From Fibrobacter sp. (GTDB lineage Bacteria > Fibrobacterota > Fibrobacteria > Fibrobacterales > Fibrobacteraceae), in the NCBI GenBank assembly GCA_012511955.1, contig JAAZFC010000070.1:1-64000 (forward strand): a stretch of DNA of 64,000 bases, given 5' to 3'. Below are positions 53,713 to 61,880 of the stretch, one piece after another. A program made the translations under genes and the position numbers. The notes under the pieces are model-generated. The model did not search any database. It was not told where the DNA came from and saw only the letters and a list, made by a program, of their open reading frames with translations. Each line of letters starts with the position of its first letter. The first letter of the stretch is position 1.

Positions 53713-54098
53713 ACCGACGCACAGAAAGATTAGGGGAATTGTTTCGCCAAGAAATAAGTAAAATCTTAGCTGATGGAATTAAGGATCCTCGCATAGGATT
53801 CGCAACAATTTCGCGAGTAGAAGTGAGTGAGGATTTAAGTTATGCTAAAGTTTGGGTGTCAGTTTTAGGTTCTGATAAAGAAAAAAATGACACTTTGATA
53901 GCTTTGGGAAGATCAGCAGGTTATATTCGCTCGATTTTGTATAAAAGCATTAAGATTCGCAAGATTCCTGAGTTTAACTTTGTTTTAGATGAAAGTTTAG
54001 AGCATAGTGCGCGCATTCAAGAGATTTTGGGTGAGCTTAGAGAAGCTGGGGAGTTTGGTGATGAAGAAAAATCCCCTGAGGGCTCAGTCGAGGAATAA
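53709..54098 (+). CDS. rbfA: Ribosome-binding factor A
   Basis: A 129-residue KH-like 30S assembly factor. It has the RTERLGELFRQEISKILADGIKDPRIGFATISRVEVS start (typical of the family) and the RIPEFNFVLDESLEHSARI-like end. It overlaps infB by 4 bases (ATGA), and truB follows after 4. Confidence 0.95.
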   Translation: MNRRTERLGELFRQEISKILADGIKDPRIGFATISRVEVSEDLSYAKVWVSVLGSDKEKNDTLIALGRSAGYIRSILYKSIKIRKIPEFNFVLDESLEHSARIQEILGELREAGEFGDEEKSPEGSVEE

Positions 54099-54102
54099 AT
54101 AA

Positions 54103-54975
54103 TTGTCAAAATCTACTCCATCTGGTTTTGTAATTATAAATAAGCCTTCAGGAATAACATCCTTTCGAGTTTTAGGTCCTATAAAAAAAACTTTTGGCAC
54201 TAAAAGAGTAGGCCATGCGGGAACTTTAGATCAAAATGCGTCTGGTTTAATAATTGCTGGAGTGGGAAAAAGCACCAGATTGCTTTCGCAAATCGAAGTC
54301 ATGGATAAAGTCTATGAGTTTAAAGTGCATTTGGGGTGTAGTACCGATACGCTCGAATGGACTGGACAAGAAGTTGCCGTTGATGCAGACGGCGCGCGAA
54401 CAGTGGAAGAAATTGAAAAAATATTACCGCGGTTTTTGGGAGCCATTGCTCAAATTCCACCTCAGTATTCAGCTATAAAAATTAAAGGAAAAAGAGCTTC
54501 AGATATAGTGCATCGCGGGGGCGAAGTCAAGCTTAAAGCTAGGCAAATAATGGTGCATAGTTTGGAACTTTTAACCAAGGCAAAACCCAGTGAAGCGCTA
54601 AAAGAATTTACATTTCGTTGCCATTGTAGCAAAGGCACTTATGTGCGTGCCCTGGCCAGAGATATGGGTGAAGCATTGGGGACGGTGGCTTGCGCCTCAA
54701 AGATAAAAAGAACAGCCATTGGTCATATAAATTTAAAAATGGCCAGTGAATCCATAGAAAACTTAGTTTTAGAAGAGCCAGAAAGCTTATTTGATTGGCC
54801 TCAAATTGAGCTAAATCCAGCGGAAATTAGATTTATAAAAAATGGACGGGGCATTCGCAATTCCTCACAAGAAGAGGCGGAAAATGTTTTTGTAATGTTT
54901 CAAGGGCTTTCCCAGGCTGTGGCTAGTTTAAAAAGTGGTCGTTTGGAGCCTAAGTTCTTGCTGAGGGATTTGTAA
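54103..54975 (+). CDS. truB: tRNA pseudouridine-55 synthase TruB
   Basis: A 290-residue enzyme making pseudouridine 55 in the T-loop of tRNAs. It has the NKPSGITSF block, the catalytic GHAGTLDQNASGLI motif (Asp in TLD) and the YSAIKIKGKRA segment; the C-terminal PUA-like part is present but reduced. The start is TTG at 54103. The stop overlaps the ribF ATG (TAATG). Confidence 0.94.
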   Translation: MSKSTPSGFVIINKPSGITSFRVLGPIKKTFGTKRVGHAGTLDQNASGLIIAGVGKSTRLLSQIEVMDKVYEFKVHLGCSTDTLEWTGQEVAVDADGARTVEEIEKILPRFLGAIAQIPPQYSAIKIKGKRASDIVHRGGEVKLKARQIMVHSLELLTKAKPSEALKEFTFRCHCSKGTYVRALARDMGEALGTVACASKIKRTAIGHINLKMASESIENLVLEEPESLFDWPQIELNPAEIRFIKNGRGIRNSSQEEAENVFVMFQGLSQAVASLKSGRLEPKFLLRDL

Positions 54976-55850
54976 TGGGCTATGTGTTGGCTACAGGTAA
55001 TTTTGATGGGTGGCATTTGGGGCACCACAGTATTTACGAAGAAGTTAATCGCATTGCTAAAGCGAAGAATTTGCAACCATTGATGGTGTCGTTTGCTCCC
55101 CACACTTCCCATCTTTTAAACAACAATGCAAGGCCTTTACTGCTTACGACTAGTCAAGAAAAACAAGATCTTTTCAAAGAGCTAAAAATACCTCATCAAG
55201 TGTTAGATTTCACTAAAAAAATGGCTGGTTTAGACGCTGATGTTTTTATTCGCGAAGTCATCATCAAAAAAATGCGTGCTAAAGCTTGGGTTTTTGGTGC
55301 AAATCATCGATTTGGTCGTGGTGGTCTTGGAGATTTTCCCTTTGTAAAGGAAAAATTCCCTGATATGCCAGTATATCAAGCTCCTTTTACGAAATATAAA
55401 GGGGAAATGATAAGTTCCTCTCGAATAAGAGCACTGTTAGTTAATTGCGATTTGGATTTGGCAAATAAAATGCTTGGTAGAGCTTATAGCATCACAGGAA
55501 AAGTGGTTAAAGGCTTTGGACGAGGTGCTAAAATAGGCTTTCCTACCGCTAATTTGGAAGTGAATGTGCATAAAATGCTACCTGGTAATGGAGTTTATGG
55601 TGGCATAGCCATAATCGATGGTAAAAAGTATCGTGCAGTGACCAATATTGGGGAAAGACCTACTTTTTCAGGGGCAGGGTCAGCGGTTGAGGTGCATTTA
55701 ATTGATGATAAGTTAGAACTTTATGACAAAATAATAGAAATGAAGTTAAATTTGTTTATTCGAAGAGAAAAAAAGTTTGCAAATGTCGATGAACTAAGAA
55801 TGCAGATTGCTCGTGATGTTCAGTATGTGCAAACAAAAACTGTAATTTGA
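54975..55850 (+). CDS. ribF: Bifunctional riboflavin kinase / FAD synthetase
   Basis: A 291-residue enzyme. The N-terminal adenylyltransferase has GNFDGWHLGH and ISSSRIRALL. The C-terminal kinase has GFGRGAKIGFPTANLEV and YGGIAIIDG. It turns riboflavin into FMN and FAD. It is coupled to truB by a 1-base overlap. An rpsO leader hairpin begins 12 bases after its stop. Confidence 0.94.
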   Translation: MGYVLATGNFDGWHLGHHSIYEEVNRIAKAKNLQPLMVSFAPHTSHLLNNNARPLLLTTSQEKQDLFKELKIPHQVLDFTKKMAGLDADVFIREVIIKKMRAKAWVFGANHRFGRGGLGDFPFVKEKFPDMPVYQAPFTKYKGEMISSSRIRALLVNCDLDLANKMLGRAYSITGKVVKGFGRGAKIGFPTANLEVNVHKMLPGNGVYGGIAIIDGKKYRAVTNIGERPTFSGAGSAVEVHLIDDKLELYDKIIEMKLNLFIRREKKFANVDELRMQIARDVQYVQTKTVI

Positions 55851-55862
55851 ATGGCAACAACC

Positions 55863-55877
55863 AGGGGATGGTCCCCT
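55863..55877 (+). promoter_or_regulatory. Hairpin just upstream of the rpsO start
   Basis: A perfect 6-bp stem AGGGGA/TCCCCT with a TGG loop ends one base before the AAGGA ribosome-binding site. Its position suggests translational autoregulation by S15, but no known motif is matched and it might also be a processing site. Confidence 0.4.
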
Positions 55878-55891
55878 AAAGGAAAATGGAA

Positions 55892-56164
55892 ATGGCTTCC
55901 ATTACAAAAGAAAAAAAAGTAGAACTAATTAGTGCTTTTGGTGAAAATGCTGCTGACACAGGGAATATCCGTGCTCAAGTGGCTATAATTACCGAACGCA
56001 TTCGCAACTTAACTGAACATTTGAAAGTTCATAAAAAAGATAAACACACTCTTAAAGGCTTGACTTCTTTAGTCTCTCAACGCAGGCGTTTGTTGAAATA
56101 TTACGCTGAAAAAGACATTGAAGGATATCGCAGCCTTATCAAAGAGTTAGGTTTGCGCCGCTAG
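55892..56164 (+). CDS. rpsO: Small-subunit ribosomal protein S15
   Basis: A 90-residue 16S-binding protein with the helical signature (DTGNIRAQVAIITERIRNLTEHLK, then SLVSQRRRLLKYY). An ATG at 55886 is also in frame, but it lies only 2 bases from the AAGGA site, so the ATG at 55892 is chosen. It precedes pnp by 38 bases, the classical rpsO-pnp pair. Confidence 0.94.
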   Translation: MASITKEKKVELISAFGENAADTGNIRAQVAIITERIRNLTEHLKVHKKDKHTLKGLTSLVSQRRRLLKYYAEKDIEGYRSLIKELGLRR

Positions 56165-56202
56165 TTAGTTTTTAAAATACACTTTTACACAGGGAGATTA
56201 CT

Positions 56203-58353
56203 GTGGAATACAAGATGCTTAAAGCAAATGAGACCGTAGCTGATATGGGCGACGGTCGTAATATTCGTTTTGAAACTGGTCGCTTAGCTAAGCAAGCTGC
56301 TGGTTCAAGTTTAGTTCAATTTGGTGATAATGTGGTCTTAGCAACGGTATGTTTTGGTCCAGAACAAGATGCGGATTTTTTCCCATTGACTGTGGAATAT
56401 CGTGAAAAAACTTATGCAGCTGGTCGTTTACCAGGGGGGTATCTCAAAAGAGAAGGTCGTCCTAGCGATGATGAAACTCTAAGAGCACGACTTATAGATA
56501 GACCTATTCGCCCCATGTTTCCTGACAATTTTACCAGAGAAGTTCAGGTGGTGGTGCAAGTTTTATCTGCAGATAAGGAATACAATGCCGATGTAACTGG
56601 CATAAGTGCTGCTTCCATAGCCATTGGTTTATCTGAGTTGCCTTTTGAAGAGCAAGTAGCAAGCGTGCGCGTAGCTATTATAGAAGGTGAAAATATTATT
56701 AACCCTAGTTATGAGCAGTTAGAAATTTGCGACTCTGAAATGGTGGTGGCAGGTACTGAGTCTTCAGTTTTAATGGTAGAAGGCGGAGCTTTTGAAGTTC
56801 CTGAAGAACAAATAATTGCCGCCATTGAAGCAGGCCATGAAGTTATTAAAGAACTTTGTCGCAAGCAGCAAGAGTTGGTAGATCAGTTTGCCAAAGCTAA
56901 AATGGAAATAGCGCCCGCAGACGAAAGTGAAGAACAAAAGCGCTTAGTTTCTTTGGTTCACGAAATTGTTGCGGAAGATATGAATAAAATCTTGCACAGC
57001 AAATTTGTTAAAACCCAATTATATCCCGCTGTGGCTGAACTACAAGAAAAGCTTTTGAATGACCAAAGATTGGTGGATTTATTAGGTGAAGAACTAGAAG
57101 AAAAAAAACCTTTGGTAAAAAGCATTTACTCTGAATACGAACGCACTAAAATGCGTGAAATGATTCTCAATGAAGGTGTGCGCATAGATGGTCGTGATGC
57201 TACCACGGTTAGAGATATAGAAATTCAAACAGGGATTTTACCCAGTGCTCATGGCTCCTCTGTTTTCCAAAGAGGCGAAACCCAAGCATTAGTAACTTGT
57301 ACTTTAGGCTCAAAAAGTGATGAGCAAAGAGTTGATAGCCTGCAAGGTGAAAGCTTTAAAAATTATATGCTACATTATAACTTCCCAGCATTTTCTGTGG
57401 GCGAAGTTAAAAGATTTGGTGGAGTAAGTCGCCGAGAAATTGGCCATGGAAATTTGGCTGAAAGATCTTTGGCACCAGTTTTACCTCATCCCGAAGATTT
57501 CCCTTACACTATTCGCGTAGTATCTGAGATTTTAGAATCCAACGGTTCATCTTCCATGGCATCCGTTTGTGGTGGTGCTTTGGCTTTAATGGATGCTGGG
57601 GTTCCTATTAAAACTCCTGTAGCTGGTGTAGCCATGGGGTTAATTTCAGAAAGTGGCAGTGCCACTGATGGTGGTAAAGTTGCAATTTTAACCGACATCA
57701 CTGGAACTGAAGATCATTTAGGCGATATGGACTTTAAAGTAACAGGTACTGCTGAAGGTATCACTGCTTTTCAAATGGACATTAAAATCCGCGGAATTAA
57801 CGCAGAGTTAATGACTCAGGCTTTGGCCCAAGCCAAAGAAGCTCGCTTGCATATTTTGGCAAAAATGGCTGAATTAGGCTTAGCTGAACCTCGAGCTACT
57901 CTTTCAGACCGTGCTCCGGTAATGTTAAGGACCAAAATCGCCACTTCAAAAATTCGCGATGTGATTGGTCCAGGTGGTGCTGTAATTAAGGGAATTCAAG
58001 CTCAAACAGGCGCTACTTTAAATGTTCAAGACGACGGTAGTGTAGATATAACCGCTCCTAATGCTCTATCAGGTGAAATTGCCATGAAAATGGTAGAGGA
58101 TTTAGTAGCTGAAGCTGAAGTTGGACGCATCTATAAAGGCAAAGTAAAAAGCATCGTACATTTTGGTGCCTTTGTGGAAATCTTACCTGGCCGCGACGGT
58201 TTAGTGCATATTTCTGAACTTTCGGAAGAGCGCGTAGAAAAAGTTGAAGATATATTAAATATCGGCGATGAAATCATGGTTAAATGTATAGGCGTAGATC
58301 CCAAAGGAAAAATTAAGCTTAGCTTAAGAGAAGCTCAACAAGAAAATCAATAA
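56203..58353 (+). CDS. pnp: Polyribonucleotide nucleotidyltransferase (PNPase)
   Basis: A 716-residue 3'-to-5' phosphorolytic exoribonuclease. Two RNase PH-type halves are visible (about residues 1-230 and 320-550, including GRDATTVRDI and QRGETQALVT). A KH domain (VIGPGGAVIKGIQAQTGA) and an S1 domain (VHFGAFVEILPGRDGLVHISEL) follow. Start GTG at 56203 with GGGAG 6-10 bases upstream. A strong terminator follows. Confidence 0.97.
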   Translation: MEYKMLKANETVADMGDGRNIRFETGRLAKQAAGSSLVQFGDNVVLATVCFGPEQDADFFPLTVEYREKTYAAGRLPGGYLKREGRPSDDETLRARLIDRPIRPMFPDNFTREVQVVVQVLSADKEYNADVTGISAASIAIGLSELPFEEQVASVRVAIIEGENIINPSYEQLEICDSEMVVAGTESSVLMVEGGAFEVPEEQIIAAIEAGHEVIKELCRKQQELVDQFAKAKMEIAPADESEEQKRLVSLVHEIVAEDMNKILHSKFVKTQLYPAVAELQEKLLNDQRLVDLLGEELEEKKPLVKSIYSEYERTKMREMILNEGVRIDGRDATTVRDIEIQTGILPSAHGSSVFQRGETQALVTCTLGSKSDEQRVDSLQGESFKNYMLHYNFPAFSVGEVKRFGGVSRREIGHGNLAERSLAPVLPHPEDFPYTIRVVSEILESNGSSSMASVCGGALALMDAGVPIKTPVAGVAMGLISESGSATDGGKVAILTDITGTEDHLGDMDFKVTGTAEGITAFQMDIKIRGINAELMTQALAQAKEARLHILAKMAELGLAEPRATLSDRAPVMLRTKIATSKIRDVIGPGGAVIKGIQAQTGATLNVQDDGSVDITAPNALSGEIAMKMVEDLVAEAEVGRIYKGKVKSIVHFGAFVEILPGRDGLVHISELSEERVEKVEDILNIGDEIMVKCIGVDPKGKIKLSLREAQQENQ

Positions 58354-58362
58354 TTGAATAAA

Positions 58363-58389
58363 GCCGGCGCAATAAGCGCCGGTTTTTTT
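58363..58389 (+). terminator. Rho-independent terminator after pnp
   Basis: A GC-rich 7-bp stem CCGGCGC / GCGCCGG (58364-58370 with 58376-58382) with loop AATAA is followed by seven T residues. It closes the rimP-pnp operon. Confidence 0.95.
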
Positions 58390-58402
58390 ATAAATTTAAA
58401 TC

Positions 58403-59683
58403 ATGCGGAAATCTCCCATTGATATAAGTGAACTCAGTAATGGCGTGATAGTGGCTTCTGAGCATATTCCCACAGCTCGTTCTGTTTCCATAGGTCTTTG
58501 GATAGAGGTGGGGTCCGGCTCAGAAGATCCTAATTATAACGGAATAAGCCATTTTTTTGAGCATGTGGTATTTAAAGGCACCACTAAACGCTCAGTATTA
58601 CAGTTGGCCAGCGAAATCGAAGAAACTGGGGGTCGGCTAAATGCTTATACATCTAGAGAACACACTTGTTTTTATGCAAGAGTCATCCACGAAGAACTGC
58701 CTTTAGCCTTAGACACGCTTTGTGATTTAGTATGCAACCCTTTGCTGCGTTCTAGTGATATAGCCAAAGAACGGAAAGTGATAAATGAAGAAATTCGTAG
58801 CTATTTTGATGTTCCTGAAGAAATTGCTTACGACGCATTTAGTATGCGGCACTTTAATGGTCAAGGTTTAGCTTATCCCATTGCAGGTGACTTGTCTTCT
58901 GTAAGTAAAATTGGTGCTAAACAACTGCGCTCTCACCATAAGTTTATTTTAGAGCAAGCTCCAGTTTGGGTGGTGGCTGCAGGGAATGTGGATCATCAGT
59001 GGTTGGTACAGCAAACGGAAGAACTTTTAGCGACCAAAACTTCTACCCATAGATCTGGAGTGGTAAAACACACTTATGGCAAAGGTAAAGGTGCAGAACA
59101 ATTGCGCCGCGATGTAAAGCAAAGCAATATAGTGATTGGGGCTTCGGTGCCGTGCTCTGGGGACGAAAGTAAAAGAGCAGCTTTGGGATTATTTAACCGC
59201 ATGTTTGGCGGAGCGAGTTCTTCGCGATTGTTTCAAAGTATCAGAGAAAAGCATGGTTTAGCCTATTCTGTTTATTCTGCTTTGGATAGCTATAGATCAT
59301 GCAGGGCTTTTACTATAAATTTGGGAACAAATCCGTTAAGACATGAAAAAGTTGTGCATTTATTGCGTAAAGAAATAGATCGTACTTTAAAAGAAGGTTT
59401 TAGTGAAGATGAATTAGCACGGTCTAAAAAAGCTCTTTTGGGTTCCTTAAAATTGCGTTGGGATTCTCCTTCTTTTCATAGCAATAGATTGGCGGGGCAG
59501 TTGATTCGCAAAGGAAGTTGGACTAGTTTATCTGAATTTGAAACACTTTTGTACAAAATAACTCTTGATGATGTGCTAGCGGCGGGAAATGAACTGTTTG
59601 CATATGATAATTGGACTGCTGTGGCGGTAATTCCCGAAGAAAGCGACGATATAGATTTTAGCTCCTTATTGAGTTTTAAATAA
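58403..59683 (+). CDS. M16-family zinc metallopeptidase
   Basis: A 426-residue inverzincin-type protease with the HFFEH zinc motif (HxxEH; about residues 51-55) and the later downstream glutamate (ERKVINEEI). It resembles processing-peptidase-like M16B enzymes; the substrate is unknown. No signal peptide is visible. The stop overlaps the murD start (TAATG). Confidence 0.88.
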   Translation: MRKSPIDISELSNGVIVASEHIPTARSVSIGLWIEVGSGSEDPNYNGISHFFEHVVFKGTTKRSVLQLASEIEETGGRLNAYTSREHTCFYARVIHEELPLALDTLCDLVCNPLLRSSDIAKERKVINEEIRSYFDVPEEIAYDAFSMRHFNGQGLAYPIAGDLSSVSKIGAKQLRSHHKFILEQAPVWVVAAGNVDHQWLVQQTEELLATKTSTHRSGVVKHTYGKGKGAEQLRRDVKQSNIVIGASVPCSGDESKRAALGLFNRMFGGASSSRLFQSIREKHGLAYSVYSALDSYRSCRAFTINLGTNPLRHEKVVHLLRKEIDRTLKEGFSEDELARSKKALLGSLKLRWDSPSFHSNRLAGQLIRKGSWTSLSEFETLLYKITLDDVLAAGNELFAYDNWTAVAVIPEESDDIDFSSLLSFK

Positions 59684-61047
59684 TGATTTCTCCTATAAAT
59701 AATAAGTTTTCGCTAAAATTGCCGGTGGGTATTTTAGGCTTTGGTAAGGAAGGGCAAAGCTCACTACAGTGGTTGCTTAAGCAAGGCGTAGCTGTGGAGC
59801 AAATCAAAATATTTGATAAACAGAAGCCTAATTTGAAACATGAAATAGAAGTTTTTTCAGGTGAAAATTACTTAGAAAATCTTGATAAATGTGCCACGAT
59901 TATAAGATCAGCTGGGGTACAGCCTTTTTTATCTGAATTAGAAGAATTTAGTTGCGTAGGAGGCATAGTAACAAGTCAAATTCAAATGTTTTTGGGTTTG
60001 TACGGTCCCAAAAATGTGGTGGGAATCACGGGAACCATGGGAAAAGGCTCTTGTCTATCTATGATTTCGCATATTTTTAGTCAAAATCAAGTATCCCACT
60101 TGGTGGGCGGGAACTTTGGAGTACCAGCTCTGGATTTAACTGCCAATATTGATGAAAAAAAAGTGGTGATTTTGGAGCTTTCATCCTTTCAGCTTATGGA
60201 TTTAAACATTGCCCCCGAGGTGGCAGTAGTTTTAAAGACCACCGTGGATCACCTGGACTGGCATCGCAGTTTAGATGAGTATCATCTAGCTAAATCTCGC
60301 ATTGCGGCTATGCAAAAATCAGAAGATTCATGCGTGGCATGGGGGGCAGGGGTAAGCGCCGAATTAGCAAGCAAATCTATGGGGAAAGTTGAATTTATAG
60401 GTGAAAATAACAATCTCGCGACTTTAAGCGCAAATATAGATGGCGAAAAGCTCCATATAAATGGAGAAACTTTGGATTTGCAGCAATGCCAGGTTGAAGG
60501 AAAACATCAGTTGGAAAATATGGCAGCGGCGACTTTGGTGGCGCGAAAGTTCGGGGTTTCTGTTAAAAAGAGCTTTGCAGCTTTGCAAAACTATGTGGGG
60601 TTGCCTTTCCGTTTGCAAAAAATAGCTGAAAACCGGGGCGTGACTTATTACAATGATTCTTATGCCACGCGGCCCGATGCGACTATTGCAGCAGTGAGAG
60701 CTATGTCCGAAGAATTTGCGCTAATTCTGGGTGGTTCCGATAAAGGCGTGGATTTTAGCCAATTAGCCGCTGAATTAACTGAAAATAAATTCATAAAAGC
60801 TGTGGCACTTATGGGGCAAAATGCTGAAATTATTGCGAAAAACTTGCATAAACATGGGTTTTCTAAGCAAATGCAGCAATTTATGAGTTTAAAAGAGGCT
60901 TTTGGATGGGTTCATGAATTAATTACAAAAGGAGCTATTTTGCTGTCTCCAGCCTCAGCTTCTTTTGGCTTATTTGCGAATTATGTGCAACGAGGAGAAG
61001 TATTCAACGAATTTATTTTTGAATATATGTCTAAAAACGCAAAATAG
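59683..61047 (+). CDS. murD: UDP-N-acetylmuramoyl-L-alanine:D-glutamate ligase (MurD), unusual P-loop
   Basis: A 454-residue Mur ligase. It has the N-terminal VGILGFGKEGQSS uracil-binding start, ELSSFQL, DHLDWHRS, NDSYATRPDATIAA and the GGSDKGVDF motif, all typical of MurD. The P-loop, usually GxxGKST, reads GTMGKGS (117-123), with Gly122 after the invariant Lys, which is the pattern found in FolC. It adds D-Glu to the peptidoglycan precursor. It is coupled to the peptidase gene by overlap. Confidence 0.88.
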   Translation: MISPINNKFSLKLPVGILGFGKEGQSSLQWLLKQGVAVEQIKIFDKQKPNLKHEIEVFSGENYLENLDKCATIIRSAGVQPFLSELEEFSCVGGIVTSQIQMFLGLYGPKNVVGITGTMGKGSCLSMISHIFSQNQVSHLVGGNFGVPALDLTANIDEKKVVILELSSFQLMDLNIAPEVAVVLKTTVDHLDWHRSLDEYHLAKSRIAAMQKSEDSCVAWGAGVSAELASKSMGKVEFIGENNNLATLSANIDGEKLHINGETLDLQQCQVEGKHQLENMAAATLVARKFGVSVKKSFAALQNYVGLPFRLQKIAENRGVTYYNDSYATRPDATIAAVRAMSEEFALILGGSDKGVDFSQLAAELTENKFIKAVALMGQNAEIIAKNLHKHGFSKQMQQFMSLKEAFGWVHELITKGAILLSPASASFGLFANYVQRGEVFNEFIFEYMSKNAK

Positions 61048-61062
61048 GGTTATTTTTTTATA

Positions 61063-61548
61063 GTGGAAAAAGAATTTATCAATTATTGCAATCATTTATT
61101 AGGGGAATCTTTGCTAAGAACAAAGGAAGACTTTATTGCTTTGTCCAGTGCAAAACTTTTGCAATTAGCCCACGCGCTTCCCGATGAATTATTGCCTTTT
61201 CTCATGGGCGTTTTCAAGGAAAGTAAAGGGGGTGACAAGCTTTTTGTTAAGCTTATGGGATCTCATGATGCAGAAAATCGTTTTTTGGTAGATAGCTTTT
61301 TTGAGCGTTACATGAATTTAGTTTTAGAAGATGAGCTGCTTGAATATAACCCCTTGGTGATTTATTTAGATTCTCAACTTTTTACAGACCTTGCCTTGGT
61401 GCAAACTAGGGAAAGCTTTTTTAAGCGTCAGACCATTTCCTGCATAAATGAATTTTTGCAGCTGCATTTTAACCTAGAAGAAGACTTTTTACCAGGAGAA
61501 GAACAAAAAGCGTGGAACTTTTTCTTTTCCCAATTACTTAGCTTATAA
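61063..61548 (+). CDS. Hypothetical protein
   Basis: A 161-residue, largely helical and acidic protein with no signal peptide, membrane segment or recognisable motif. It starts with GTG at 61063, 15 bases after murD, and ends 2 bases before the clpS-like gene, so it is probably part of the same transcript. Coding character is supported by tight packing; the function is unknown. Confidence 0.6.
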   Translation: MEKEFINYCNHLLGESLLRTKEDFIALSSAKLLQLAHALPDELLPFLMGVFKESKGGDKLFVKLMGSHDAENRFLVDSFFERYMNLVLEDELLEYNPLVIYLDSQLFTDLALVQTRESFFKRQTISCINEFLQLHFNLEEDFLPGEEQKAWNFFFSQLLSL

Positions 61549-61550
61549 TT

Positions 61551-61880
61551 ATGCGTAGCAATTCAAAAATAGAAGAGTACATAAAGACGGAGACTTTAGC
61601 TCAAAGCCAGTTGCAAAAAAATTGGCGGGTAGTGCTTTATAACGATGAAGAACATACCTACGATTATGTAGTGGAAATGCTTATGGAAATTTGCAGATTT
61701 AGTCGTAATCAAGCTTTTCGTTGTGCTGTGGAGATAGATCTAACAGGAAAATCAGTGGTTTTTTACGGCAAAAAAGATGATTGTGAAGTTGTGGCCGCAA
61801 AAATTCACGGTTGGGGACCCGATCACCGTCTTTTGCATAGCCGAACTTCTATGCAATGCGCGGTTTTAAGCCAAGATTAA
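61551..61880 (+). CDS. clpS: ClpS-like Clp protease adaptor
   Basis: A 109-residue protein with the ClpS core: WRVVLYNDEEHTYDYVVEMLM contains the N-D/E-E-H-T peptide-binding segment, and AFRCAVEIDLTGKSVV follows. It hands N-degron substrates to ClpAP in family members. It overlaps the convergent Na/Pi gene by 4 bases. No clpA gene is nearby in the window. Confidence 0.85.
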   Translation: MRSNSKIEEYIKTETLAQSQLQKNWRVVLYNDEEHTYDYVVEMLMEICRFSRNQAFRCAVEIDLTGKSVVFYGKKDDCEVVAAKIHGWGPDHRLLHSRTSMQCAVLSQD

